From contig NC_045441.1 of assembly GCF_002776525.5 (NCBI RefSeq), positions 120,445,739 through 120,509,738 of the forward strand: DNA of 64,000 nt, given 5' to 3'. The notes beneath the pieces are model-generated. The model saw nothing but the letters and a program-made list of their open reading frames with translations. It was not told the origin of the DNA and ran no database searches. Made by a program: the position numbers and the translations under genes. Shown here piece after piece: positions 32,730-43,256 of the stretch. Source of the DNA: Piliocolobus tephrosceles (lineage: Eukaryota; Chordata; Mammalia; Primates; Cercopithecidae). How positions within the stretch are numbered: the stretch's first letter is position 1; each line of letters opens with the position of its first letter.

Positions 32730-33255
32730 CCCTTTTCCCATTTAGAAAAAAAGTGTAGCTCGCTGCCAGCACTCATTTAATTTTACATAAACATGCTCTT
32801 TGAGGCTGAAGCAAATCTGACTGATTTTCAATGTGAAAATAAAATATAAAAACTGTTCTTAGAGTTAATTCTAAACAGAACTAACATGAGAATCATCTGA
32901 GTCATCAGAATTGTCTGAATCATCAGAATTGTCTATTTCAGAGAAATGGGATTCATCAAACGAATCTTCGGCCAACTGTTCGTTAACGATGTTAACATCA
33001 CACATAGGAATGCTACGTTTTCTAGGATTTGACATTTTCAGTGATTGAGAACTACTGTATTTTGTAAATGGAAATACCACCTCTAAAAATAGAAGGCTAC
33101 AAACAGAATGATGTCTTTTGTTTCCAAAGTCAATATACTAGAGCGATGTGAAAATAATAATAAAAGCTAGATATTTTGTGGCGAAGTTATCTCGGGGTAA
33201 ACGCTGCAGCCACAAGTGCTGCTGGTGAGTATTCTTGGGGCAAACGAGAAAAGGG
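32730..33255 (-). mobile_element. piggyBac element of MER75 type, TTAA-flanked
   Basis: A 526-bp element with TTAA on both sides (32726-32729 and 33256-33259), the hallmark target duplication of piggyBac transposons. Its ends are inverted: CCCTTTTCCC on the left and GAGAAAAGGG on the right (9 of 10 paired). The minus strand carries the beginning of a transposase-like reading frame, and everything else of the transposase is absent. That is the arrangement expected of the short non-autonomous MER75 family, related to the source of the domesticated human gene PGBD4. The family name rests on the terminal motif, the length and the encoded N-terminus, not on a library search. Confidence 0.85.
32871..33035 (-). 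pseudogene. Truncated piggyBac transposase N-terminus, PGBD4-like
   Basis: From the ATG at 33033-33035 the frame gives 54 residues starting MSNPRKRSIPM, followed by an acidic Ser/Asp/Glu stretch (DDSDNSDDSDDS) and a TAG at 32871-32873. The opening residues and the acidic block agree with what I recall of the N-terminus of PGBD4. A further in-frame ATG at 33078-33080 would add 15 residues. No DDE catalytic core or C-terminal zinc-binding region follows, so no active transposase can come from it. The frame lies inside the MER75-type element and has no splice donor that I can recognise. The short acidic segment is still open, perhaps by chance, given its length. Confidence 0.75.
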
Positions 33256-33259
33256 TTAA

Positions 33260-33620
33260 TAATTATAACCATCTGAGAATGCTTTTGCTTCATATTATAG
33301 CCAATTAAGGAGCTGCGAGTGGGAAAGATGATGAAACAGAGAAGAAAAATGTGTAACTGTGGGTAAGGGGGAGAGAACAGAGACTAAAGGAAAATAAGAC
33401 ACAGAAGGAATAGTGAGGTGCAGAGGCTAAGAATGAAATACAAGAAATAAGTGCAACAAGAATGACAGTGACAAGGTTGGAGAGCAGGTAAAGGAGACAG
33501 CAGGCAGGAAGAGAGAGGAAGGGGAAAAGAAAAATGGATGGAGATTGGGGAGAGAGACAAGACTGAGGAGTTTGGAGGGTGGGAAAAAAAGCATTTATGT
33601 TTGTTTTTAAGATGAATGTG
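33260..33620. other. Strongly purine-rich stretch, no gene
   Basis: About 33365-33590 is dominated by A and G on the plus strand with few long pyrimidine interruptions. The opposite-strand frame of 164 residues (33384-33878) is half pyrimidine-tract translation and half Alu, so it is not a gene. Confidence 0.5.
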
Positions 33621-33621
33621 G

Positions 33622-33929
33622 GGCTGGGAGAGGTGGCTTATGCCTGTAATCCCAGCATTTTGGGAGGCCGAGGCGGGTGAATCACTTGAGGCCAGGAGTT
33701 CAAGACCAGCCTGGCCAACATGGCAAAACACCATCTCTAGTGAAAAAAAAAAAATTAGCCAGGTGTAGTGGGACGCACCCATAATCACAGCTACTCCAGA
33801 AGCTAAGGCAGGAGAATCGCTTGAACGCCAGAGAAAGAGATTGCAGTGAGTCAAGATCGCGCCACTGTACTCCAGCATGAGGTGACACAGTGAGACCCTG
33901 TCTCAAAAAAAAAAAAAAAAAAAAAAAAA
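33622..33929 (+). mobile_element. Alu, plus strand
   Basis: Complete Alu with a 25-A tail. GAATGTGG at 33614-33621 is repeated at 33930-33937. Confidence 0.9.
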
Positions 33930-33937
33930 GAATGTGG

Positions 33938-34232
33938 AATCTCCATCATACCACCATCACCTGTTACTGGTTCTGTCTTTGAAATACTAATTAGTCACTG
34001 TTCATAACTTTGTAGGTACTCAAATCATTTTAATTGTAGATGACCTGGTGGATACGGTGGGAAGGCAGAAATGAAAACCTTACAAGGTGGGTGTTTATGC
34101 TGGCTGCCATTGCAGTATTTGGTTTCTTCATGCTGGCTTTTCAGGAGAAATTCCAAAGGGAGGAAGTGCGCTTTGCTGTCAGTTACTAGCAGCTTCCTGC
34201 CTCTTATTATCCTAAGACTTAATGTGGGAAAG
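33938..34232. other. Unassigned intergenic DNA
   Basis: No gene or clear repeat. Confidence 0.35.
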
Positions 34233-34383
34233 TCTCAATCTTGGCTGTACATAGACATCTTTTGAGGAACATACAAAAATGTTGATACCTATGGTAGATT
34301 AAAGAAAAGTTGATGCCTAGGCCCCACCCCTAATATGTAATTGGTTTGCGATGTGGGGTGAGGATTTTTAAAAGTTCCCCGTG
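34233..34383 (+). mobile_element. Short hAT-type MER element remnant
   Basis: CTCAATCTTGGCTGTACAT, TGATGCCTAGGCCCCACCCC and GAGGATTTTTAAAAGTTCCC follow the semi-palindromic layout of small hAT-derived MER elements. A second partial end (GGTTCTCAACCTTTG) lies near 34530. Confidence 0.45.
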
Positions 34384-35389
34384 TGAAGCCAAGGGAGAGA
34401 ACTGCTGCTCAGAGGCTTCACTATAAATATGTTCACCAGAGAATCCCATTATAACACTGATTATTTTTGGGGCTATGACATCAGTGAAGTAAACATTCAG
34501 TTGGATACAACTCAGCCAAAGGCCAGAGGTTCTCAACCTTTGTGCTATACATGTAGTAACTGGCATAGCTGTGAATTGCCTGTGGAGCTGTGGGAAGAAG
34601 ATCCTCTTGAGGCTTATTTGAAACTCTACAGGAAGAAAAGAAATCATCAACATAAGAAACGTCTCTATTAAAAAATTATGTTCGAGAAATACTGGACTTG
34701 ATTTCAATATTATGAGGGCATCTAGTGTCTCTTGGAAGGCAAACTTCAATTGTCCTTTTCAGACTAATCTGAAATCAGTTCAGGGAACCAGGAGAAATGG
34801 TTTGCTTCTTTTCTGCTTGTTTGTTATGGTCTATAGCTCAGTTCATTCCTTGTCACACAGGACAGTCCTGTGTTTCCTTGCCCTCTGACCTGCTCTCCAA
34901 ACTTCCAGAATATGGTTCTTTTCAGGAGTGAAGCTATCTAGGGTTTGTTATCACCAGACTCTCCTACTTCTGTCATTCCCCAGTTCTCTCTGTTGCAGTA
35001 ACACTGAAACTTACTTAACCTGCCCATCACCTGTGCTGATATTTTCAAGAGGAAGAGGTGGAGACGACAGTTGTTGTCCCACCAGCCCCATCCTTTGATG
35101 CCAGGTAACGTGTACAATATTTCCATTTAGAGTGGGCTTCTGGAGCCAAAACTCCCAATCTGGGAAGGGATTCTAATATGACAACTTTCATGTGAAATAG
35201 AAAAAGTTTAATTGACAATCCCACAGGGGCCAGTACCTATAGGAGGATGAGATTCTTCCTAGATGATTGTGCCATAACTCTAGGGATAGCTTTTATTAGA
35301 AAGTATGGTATTTGGCCTGTGGCCTTAGGGAGATAATACTATCTCTTTCACCTTTATTGTATTTTACATTCCAACCCTTTCTGAATGCT
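34384..35389. other. Intergenic DNA, no gene recognised
   Basis: The 139-residue minus frame at 34330-34749 overlaps repeat sequence and has no recognisable domain. No other signal. Confidence 0.4.
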
Positions 35390-35520
35390 CCATGTATATT
35401 AATTCATTTAGCATCTGACTACTCCATTGTGAGCTCCTCAATAACCAGGTGTACACCCAGCCCCTGACTCATGGGAGGTGATCTGTAGATGTTCACTGAA
35501 CAAATGGATGAAAGTTTAAC
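35390..35520 (+). mobile_element. L2 3' end fragment, plus strand
   Basis: CATTGTGAGCTCCTCAATAA, CAGCCCCTGACTCATGGGAG, then TAGATGTTCACTGAACAAAT resemble the L2 3' end. Confidence 0.45.
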
Positions 35521-37312
35521 CAATCTAAGTGGAAGCAGGCGGAAAATGAAAGGAACTAGTTCCATCTCCTTCACAAAGACCAGGCTGACGATCTGACTGG
35601 TGGTGATGGGAGAAAAGTATGGAAGATCTTGACTTAACATTTCTACCTGGAGAGCTGGGGTACTCTTTCTCTGAGCCAATTTCATTCTTCCCCAAAGGCC
35701 TTTTGGTTCCAAATACACTAGGCATCAGTGTTAATTGCTTTTCTGAAATATCATTTTGTCAGCTTCATTTAGATGTGGTAATTTGCAAAGCAACCCCCAG
35801 CAGTTGACAGTTCATCCATAGCTGAGCGGTGTTCAGACATTTCCTGGGATTCCTGCCCGCCTTCTATGCAGCTGGCAGTGTTTGCCAAACCAGGATATGT
35901 GCTCAACTGGGATTAACTTGGAACCAGTAGTGTTTTGTTGTGTCTGAGATTTTTAAAAATTCTGAAAGGGTGAAGGCCCAGCCGTTAGTCCAGAAAATAA
36001 AAGTGCAGTAACTTATAATTTAAGAATTAGCAGGTGCTTCAAGATGACCCAGTCCACGCTGGGTGGATGAGGAAATTATGATTCTGACAGGTTCAATGAG
36101 AAGGTCAGCTGGCTGGTCGCTGAGAGGCCAGGTCTACAATCTGTATCGTTTGTGTGGTACCAAACTGTGTGCTGGGGTCTCTAGATTTATGCTTCTGTGG
36201 ATGTGTTTCAGCTACTGTTTCTTTTTGAAGCTCTTTTTCCCTGGCCAGAGACTTCCTGAACCTCCTTCATATATGCTTCAAGGTCACAGTCCAGACCAAA
36301 GTGTTTACAAAAAAACTAAGCACTTATAAAGAGGAATCATTGCCAACTCCTGAACTCCCAATGCCCCAGCTCCGACTAAGCTCTGCAAAACCAAGGAAGG
36401 GATGAAGTGGTCTTTGGAACCAGGAATTTCTGGGTTTGGATGCCAATAGGAAAACAAATGAATTCTGTCTGATTTCTGCAGCAGGCAGAGGCTGCAGCTG
36501 CTGCTGCTGCCACCTCCTGGGAGAAGACAGACCTTGGCTTCATACCTGAAGCCAGCCTCAATGTTCACCTGTGTCTTGGGCAAAGGGCCCATTGGGGCAG
36601 GAGTGAAATTACTTTCTCCTGGAAAATAAAAGGGATATCCCTTTACTCAACAAACAGAACCCTGGTATTCTTTCCTTTTCATTTGTTTGTTTTGGCAATG
36701 TTATGCTTGAATAAATAATCTTAAACAATGACAAAGTTGTAATGAGTTAATAACGGAACCATGAGAGAGCAGAAATAAGATTGAGGTAGAACCATTTGTT
36801 TTAGGAATGTATCAGAGATTCCATCTCTTGGACTTCTGAATCCTGGAGTGATGTTAGGATTGCACGCACTTGAGAATTGTATGATACGGATGAGTTTGTA
36901 TGATACGCATGAGTTTGGTGAGTCTCAACCACCAAGAGTCTCAGTTTACTTGTGGGGCTGTTATGAAGATTAATTGAGATAATGCATGTAAGTTCCTCAC
37001 ATGAGAAGTGTTCGATGTGAACTATTTTGAGAAAAGTTCACTCTTATACCCTCATTGTGATTTTCTACATTTACGGACCAAAAAAACTGACCAACAGCCC
37101 CATGCCTTTAATTCTTTCTAGTCTTCTGACTTATAGATGATCCCTAAGCATACTCCTTTTATTTATTTAAACATAATAATACACTAGTGAGAAGAAATTC
37201 AGGGGGAACTAGGAGATTCAATTTAAAAAGTATTTCTTGAGTGCCTATTATGTGCTGTGTGTGTACAATATAGGTATAGGCCTCAAAAATGCCCCATGAA
37301 GTACATTAGGAA
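35521..37312. other. Intergenic DNA with MIR fossils, no gene
   Basis: A weak reverse MIR lies near 36040-36150 and a plus-strand MIR end at about 36925-37030 (CTCAGTTTACTTGTGGGGCT, GATTAATTGAGATAATGCAT). A small CAG/CTG-rich patch (GCAGCTGCTGCTGCTGCC) lies at 36493-36510. Open frames of 60-99 residues have no recognisable domains. Confidence 0.45.
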
Positions 37313-37630
37313 GACCAGGCACAGTGGCTCATGCCAATAATCCTAACACTTTGGAAGGCTGAGGCGGGAGGATCTCTTGAGGCCAGGAGTTTGAGGCCCG
37401 CCTGGGCAACATAGGAAGACCCTGACTCTACAAACAAATAAAGAAATTAGCTGGAGGAAGTGGCCCATGCCTGTAGTCCTAGCTACTCAGGAGGCTGAAG
37501 AGGTAGGATCATCTGAGCTTAGGAATTCAAGGCTGCAGAGAGTTATGATCATGCCACTAGTGTACTCCAGCCTTGGCAACAGAGTAAGACTCTGTTTCTA
37601 AAAACAAAACAAAACAAAACGAAACAAAAA
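37313..37630 (+). mobile_element. Alu, plus strand
   Basis: Old Alu with an (AAAAC)n tail. Confidence 0.9.
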
Positions 37631-38032
37631 ATTACATTTGGGAAGTGATTGAGAACTGGGGACTTGGGTTCTAGATTGAGATGTGTAAACAGCCTGGTTG
37701 TATAAATGACCTTAGGCATGGCAGCTAACATGTTTGGATATTAGTTTCTTCATCTGTTGCATAATAATATCATAAAAGGAAATGCGTTTATTCACAGCAG
37801 AGCTTGCCTATGGGATAGTGCATTGAATACCGTGTTGTGCTTCAACTGCCCTTTAGCAGCTAGCGCTGTTAAAGAAAACATTAATTTTGTTGATCCTAGT
37901 AAGCTGAAGCAAAACCCTTACAGGACCTATCTGAAGAATTTTTTCCAATGAAATATGGGTCTTCTTTTAACCAATCATGTAGAGAGCTATGGATTTACTC
38001 TGGCCTATTTGGAGTGTTTGTTTTTCATCCTT
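37631..38032. other. Unassigned intergenic DNA
   Basis: No gene or repeat recognised. Confidence 0.35.
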
Positions 38033-38434
38033 TGCTGTGGTTTGAATGTTTGTGTCCCCTCCAAAATTCATCTAGAAAACTTCCCAATGCAATAGCATTA
38101 GGAGGTGGGGCCTTTAGGAGGTGGTTAGGGAATGATGCTCTGTCCTCATGAATGGGATTATTAACCTTATAAAAGGGTTGGAAGGAGCTAGCTAGGCCCC
38201 CTTTTTGCCCTTACATCCTTTTCACCATGTGAGCACACAGCTATTCGTCCCCTCTGGAGGAGGCAGCAACAAGGCATCACCTTGGAAGCAGGGAGACTGG
38301 GCCCTCACCAGACACTGAACCTGCGGGTGCCTTGATCATGTACTTCCAACCTCCAGAACTGTGAGAAATGAATTTCTATTCTTTATATGTTACCCAGTCT
38401 CAGTTACTTTGTTATAGAAGCATGAACAGACTCA
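38033..38434 (+). mobile_element. MLT1-type LTR, plus strand
   Basis: TGCTGTGGTTTGAATGTTTG, GGAGGTGGGGCCTTTAGGAG, CATGAATGGGATTATTAACC, GGGCCCTCACCAGACACTGA, CCTCCAGAACTGTGAGAAAT follow the MLT1A/B layout through to ACAGACTCA. Flanking TCCTT and GCCTT are the eroded target duplication. Confidence 0.85.
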
Positions 38435-38659
38435 GCCTTAAATAGCATAGCAACCATGAAACCCCTTCCTAACAATTAAAAACACATGCTTTTTGCCCTC
38501 AGCCAACTGGTGTGTTCTTTTGCCTGAAAAATAAACTCAGCTGTGTTTGTTTTGCTTTGTTAACTTTGGTGGCCTTTTAGTAATACTATTATTTGACAAT
38601 ATCTTATATTTGAACAGTACTTTAGAGTTTACTTAGTTCCCATACAGCAACTTATTTGG

Positions 38660-39060
38660 GAAGAAATGTGATGCAATCCAACAGGATGGGCTTTTGAACC
38701 AAAAATATTCTGGGTCTGTTACTGATTAGCTCTATTTCCTTGGATAAGTCATTGTATCAGTAAAGGTCCTGGTCTCTGCCTACAATTCTTTCTATTCAGG
38801 CTTTGTGGGGGTGGCTCTTCATCATTGTACTAGTTTAAGTATTACCCTCTTAGAGAAGCTTTCTTTACTATCCAATCTGAAAATTACCCTGGTTTAGTCT
38901 CTACATAGGACAGACTAAAATTATCTAGTGGACTTATTTATTATATTTATCATTTTTTACCCCACCAGAATATTAGCTCTGTGAAGTAGGGCTCTTGTAT
39001 GGCCTGTCTGCTTACCCCTGGCACATCACAGCCTTTCCATAAATATATGTTGCAAGAAAA
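38660..39060 (+). mobile_element. MIR and L2 fossils, plus strand
   Basis: About 38660-38765 looks like a MIR core (CTGTTACTGATTAGCTCTAT). About 38840-39060 is L2 3' sequence (AGAAGCTTTCTTTACTATCC, CAGAATATTAGCTCTGTGAA, CCCTGGCACATCACAG). Confidence 0.6.
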
Positions 39061-39152
39061 ACAGAGTGGATAGTGACAAACCAAACACAACGAGTTATTC
39101 TCTCTCAGAGAAGTATTTAATATGGAGACACATACTGAAAGGCATTGGAGAG

Positions 39153-39511
39153 TGATATGGTTTGGCTCTGTGTCCCCACCCATATCTCATCTCAAATTAT
39201 AATCCTCACCTGTCAAGGAAAGGACCTGGTGGGAGGTAACTGGATCATGAGGGGGATTTCCCCTATTCTGTTCACGTGATAGTGAGTTCTCAGGACAGCT
39301 GATGGTTTAAAAGTGTGGCACATCCCCCCTTTCTCTCTCCCTCCTGCCACCTTGTGAAGGTGCTTGCTTCTCCTTCACCTTCCACCATGATTGTTAAGTT
39401 TGCTGAGGCCTCCCCAGCCATGTGAAACTGTGAGTCAATTAAACCTCTTTTCTTCATAAATTAATCAGTCTCAAGTAGTTCTTTATAGCAGTGTGAGAAT
39501 GGAGTAATACA
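39153..39511 (+). repeat. 5' LTR of the THE1-type provirus
   Basis: 359 bp from TGATATGGTTTGGCTCTGTG to GGAGTAATACA. It is similar to, but clearly diverged from, the 3' LTR, consistent with an old insertion. Confidence 0.9.
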
Positions 39512-41171
39512 GAAAATTGGTACCAGGAATGGGGCACTGCTATAAAAATACCTGAAAATGTGGTACTGACTTTGGAAATGGATTACAGGCAAAGGTTGGA
39601 ACAGTTTGGAGGGCTGAGAATACAGGGAGATGTGGGAAAATTTGGAACTTCCAAGAGACTCATTGAATGGTTTTGACCAAAATGCTGATAGTGATATGGA
39701 CAATGAAGTCCAGGCTGAGGTGGTCTCAGTGAGATAAGGAACTCACTGGGAGCTGGAGCAAAAGTCACCCTTGCTATGCTTTAGCAAATAGACTGGTGGC
39801 ATTTTGCCCCTGTCCTAGCTATCTGTGAAGCTATGAACCTGGGAAAGATTATTTAAGGTATCTAGCAGAAGAAATTTCTAAGCAGCAAACCACTAAAGAT
39901 GTGATCTGGCTGTTTATGAACGTGTACAGTCATATGCGTTCACAAAGAGAGGATCTGAAATTGGAACTTATGTTTAAAAGTGAAGCAGAGCATAAAAGTT
40001 TGGAAAATTTGTGCCTGACCATGTGGTAGAAAAGAAAAACTCATCTCCTGGGGAGAAATTCAAGCTGCCAGCTGCAGAAATTGGATAAGTAAAGAAGAAC
40101 CAAATGTTAATTGCCAAGACAATGCAGAAAATGTCTCCAGGGCATTTCAGAGACCTTCATGGCAGCCCCTCCCATCACAGGCCCAGAGGCCTAGGAGGGA
40201 AAAATGGCTTCATGGGCTGGGACCAGGGCCCCACTACTCTGTGCAGGCTTGGAACATGGCATTCTGCATCCCAGCCACAGTTGGGGGATGCAGGGTGCCA
40301 TGCCCCTTTTAGCCACAACTACAGCTCCATTTGTGGCTAAAAGGGGCCAAGGTACAGCTTGGGCTGTTGCTTCAGTGTGTGCAGCACCATGCCTTGGTGG
40401 CTTCCATGAGGTGTGGGGCCTGCAGGTGTGCAGAAGGCAAGAGTTAAAGTTTGAGAATCCTCCACCAAGATTTCAGAGGATGTATGGAAACACCTCGATA
40501 TCCAGGCAGAAGTCTGCTGCAGGGGTGGAGCCCTCATGGATAACCTCTACTAGGGCAGTGCAGAGGGGAAATGTGGAGTGCAAGCTCCCACATGGAGTCC
40601 CTACTGGGACACTATCTAGTGGACCTGTGAGGACAACAATCCTTCAGGCCCCAGAATGGTAGATCCACCGAGAGGTTGCATTATGCACCTGGAAAAGCTG
40701 CAGGAACTCAAGGGCAGCCCATGAAAGCAGTCGCAGGGGCTGTACCCTGCAGAGTCACAGAAGCAGAATTGCCTAAGGCCTTGGGAGCCTATCTCTTGCA
40801 TCAGCATGCTCTGGATGTGAGACATGGAGTCAAAGGAGATTATTTTGGAGTTGAAGATTTAATGACTGCCCTGCTGAATTTCAGACTAGCAGTGGGGCCT
40901 GTAGCCCCTCTGTTTTGGCTAGTTTCTCCATTTGGAATGGGAGCATTTACCCAATACTGGAACCCCTATTGTATCCTGGAAGTAACTAACTTGTTTTCTA
41001 TTTTACAGGCTCCTAAGCAGAAGGGACTTACCTTGTTTGAGAAGAGTCTTTGGACTGTGAACTTTTGAGTTAATGTTGGAATGAGTTAAAACTTTGGGGG
41101 ACTGTTGAGGAGGAATAATTGTATTTTGCAATTTGAAAAGGACATGAAATTGGGGAGGGGTCAGGGCAGAA
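39512..41171 (+). mobile_element. Internal region of the THE1-type provirus
   Basis: About 1.66 kb matching the general THE1 internal layout (CAAAATGCTGATAGTGATAT, TTTGCCCCTGTCCTAGCTAT, CAGCCCCTCCCATCACAGGC, TGGATGTGAGACATGGAGTC), ending in a purine-rich tract just before the 3' LTR. Open frames of 152 residues (40204-40662) and 130 residues (40676-41068) show no retroviral motifs that I can recognise. MaLR internals are usually too decayed or short to encode pol or env. Confidence 0.85.
39518..39534 (+). other. Primer-binding-site-like sequence
   Basis: TGGTACCAGGAATGGGG begins six bases after the 5' LTR, where a retroviral primer-binding site is expected. The TGGT start pairs with a tRNA CCA-bearing end, and leucine tRNA is the usual ERVL-class primer. 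Confidence 0.6.
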
Positions 41172-41502
41172 TGATATGGTTTGGCCTTGTGTCCCCACCC
41201 AAATCTTATCTCAAGTTGTAATCCCCATGTGTCAAGGGAGGGACCTGCTGGGAGGTGAATGGATCATGGGGGTGGATTTCCCCCATACTGTTCCCATGAT
41301 ACCGAATTTTCACGAGATCCGATGGTTTAATTGTTTGGGACTTCCCTCACTGGATTTCTCTCTCCTACTGCCTTGTGAAAAAGGTACTTGCTTCTCCTTT
41401 GCCTTCCACCATGATTGTAAGTTTTCTGAGGCCTCCCCCAGCCATATAGAACTGCGAATAAATTAAACCTCTTTTCTTCATAAATTATCCAGTCTCATGT
41501 AG

Positions 41503-41800
41503 TTTTTTTTTTTTTTTTTTGGAGACGGTATCTTGCTCTGTCACCCAGGTTGGAATGCAATGGCATGATTTCAGCTCACTGCAACCTCCACCTCCCAGGT
41601 TCAAGCAATTCTCCCCTCAGCCTCCCAAGTAGCTGGGATTACAGGCATGCATCACCAGGCCCAGCTAATTTCTGTATTTTTGGTAGAGACAGGGTTTCAC
41701 CATGTTGGTCAGGCTGGTCTTGAATCCTGACCTCAGGTGATCCACCTGCCTTGGCCTCCCAAATTGCTGGGATTATAGGTGTGAGCCACCCTGCCTGGCC
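41503..41800 (-). mobile_element. Alu in the 3' LTR (first), minus strand
   Basis: Complete reverse Alu ending CCCTGCCTGGCC. TCATGTAGTT before and TCAGGTAGTT after are its target copies in LTR sequence. Confidence 0.9.
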
Positions 41801-41811
41801 TCAGGTAGTTC

Positions 41812-42106
41812 TTTTTTTTTGGACAGAGTTTCATTCCTGTTGTCCAGTCCAGGCTGTATTGCCATGGCACGATCTTGGCTCACCGCAACTTCCACCTCCC
41901 AGGTTCAAGTGATTCTCCTGCCTCAGCTTCTTGAGTAGCTGGGATTACAGGCATGTGCCACCACACTCAGCTAATTTTGTATTTTTAGTAGAGATGGGGT
42001 TTCTCCATGTTAGTCAAGCTGATCTCCAACTCCCGACCTCAGGTGATCCATCTGCCATGGCCTCCCAAAGTGCTGGGATTACAGGCGTGAGCCACCGCAC
42101 CCAGCC
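41812..42106 (-). mobile_element. Alu in the 3' LTR (second), minus strand
   Basis: A second reverse Alu inserted at the same LTR site. TCAGGTAGTT before and TAGGTAGTT after mean the LTR target appears three times in all. Confidence 0.9.
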
Positions 42107-42151
42107 TAGGTAGTTCCTTATAGTAGTGTGAGAATGGACTAATACAGAGAG

Positions 42152-42479
42152 TAAAAGATGATAGCTTGTGGGGGATGATAAGACAACTGGGTCACTAGAG
42201 CTGTTGTATCATCACAGCTGCTGTTATGCCTAAAATATGATGATCCATTGTCCAGTTTTCCATAAGGTTCAATAGGTCTCAATCTTTGAATTGCAAGGGA
42301 ACTAGAGAGACTATAAATTCCAGGCTTTCCCTGTGTATCTTACAATAAACCCCGTCACTTAAAATCATGTCCTGTAGACAAAGGAGAGTTAAGACGTGCC
42401 AAAGAGTACTAAGGGTCTAACTACTAGCAGCCTCCTGCAGATTTTGAAATTTCTTTTGTCTTCTATTTTATCTTAACAT
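42152..42479. other. Short intergenic stretch between two proviruses
   Basis: No gene. TCTTAACATT at 42471-42480 is identical to 57443-57452 at the far end of the ERVL-like element. Confidence 0.4.
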
Positions 42480-43256
42480 TGTTGACCTAAAAGGAAGAAG
42501 CTGAGGCAAAATTAATATAAATAGAGAGTTTATTTGGGACAAGCTTGAGGGTTGCCACTCAGTAACATAGATTCTAGTTGCCCTGAATACACATTCTGAG
42601 TAGCAGCAGTTACAAGTGGATTTTTTTTTTTTTTTTTTTTTTTTTGAGACAGTTTCACTCTTGTCACCCAGGCTGGAATTCAATGGTGTGATCTCGGCTG
42701 ACTGCAACCTTCCCCTCCTTGGTTCAAGATATTCTTGAAGTCTTGAGTCTGCCTCAGACTCCCGAGTAGCTGGGATTACAGTCACCCACCACCACGGCTG
42801 GCTAATTTTTGTATTTTTAATAGAGACGGGGTTTCACTACATTGGGCAAGCCAGTCTCAAACTCCTGACCTCAGGTGATCCATCCGCCTTGACCTCCCAA
42901 AGTGCTGGGATTACAGGTGTGAGCCACCGCACCCGGCCACAAGTGGATTTTTAAAAGGAAAGAAGAGGCAGTTCCCGAGTTATTTACCAATAATTTACAT
43001 TAACATAACATACACTATTGATTGGCTATCCATTATTAAGCTATAGGATATGGGTTATAACATCTGGTGCAGCACCAGTAAGCTGATTTTTAGCTACTTG
43101 TGGCAATAGTAAGCAGTATAAAGAGATGAGTACATGGCCCAAAAGGGGGTGTGTATAGGGCAGAATTGCTGTCTCACTTTAATACCTCTTTGGGCCTGAG
43201 AGTTGGAAAGGATTTGCATTCTTCAGATTTTAAAAGTTATTTTTCTCATTTATTCC
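42480..43256 (-). repeat. 3' LTR of the ERVL-like element (MLT2-like), split by an Alu
   Basis: Matches 57010-57450 along its length: TGAGGCAAAATTAATATAA, GAGTAGCAGCAGTT, CAGTTCCCGAGTTATTTACC, GATTGGCTATCCATTATTAA, GATTTGCATTCTTCAG. The inner end near 43256 is approximate. Confidence 0.75.
42622..42938 (-). mobile_element. Alu in the MLT2-like LTR, minus strand
   Basis: Reverse Alu ending CCGCACCCGGCC. ACAAGTGGATTTTT flanks it on both sides and is LTR sequence. Confidence 0.9.

Larger units (their letters stand above)
39153..42146 (+). mobile_element. Complete THE1-type MaLR provirus
   Basis: 5' LTR, internal region and 3' LTR are all present in order on the plus strand. Perfect 5-bp target duplications GAGAG flank it at 39148-39152 and 42147-42151. 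The 3' LTR is enlarged by two reverse Alus. Most THE1 copies are solo LTRs, so an unrecombined copy is less usual. THE1/MaLR elements are old, non-infectious endogenous retrovirus-like elements of the ERVL class. This one has no intact retroviral gene. Confidence 0.9.
41172..42146 (+). repeat. 3' LTR of the THE1-type provirus, split by two Alus
   Basis: LTR sequence occupies 41172-41504, a remnant at 41801-41811, and 42107-42146. Two reverse Alus lie between these blocks. It ends ATGGACTAATACA, followed by the GAGAG target copy. Confidence 0.9.

Noticed and set aside
33384..33878. 164-residue minus-strand frame
   Set aside because: Its first half is reverse Alu and its second half is translation of a pyrimidine-rich tract.
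40204..41068. 152- and 130-residue frames as possible genes
   Set aside because: They lie inside the THE1-type internal region, which is non-coding in this family, and show no retroviral motif.
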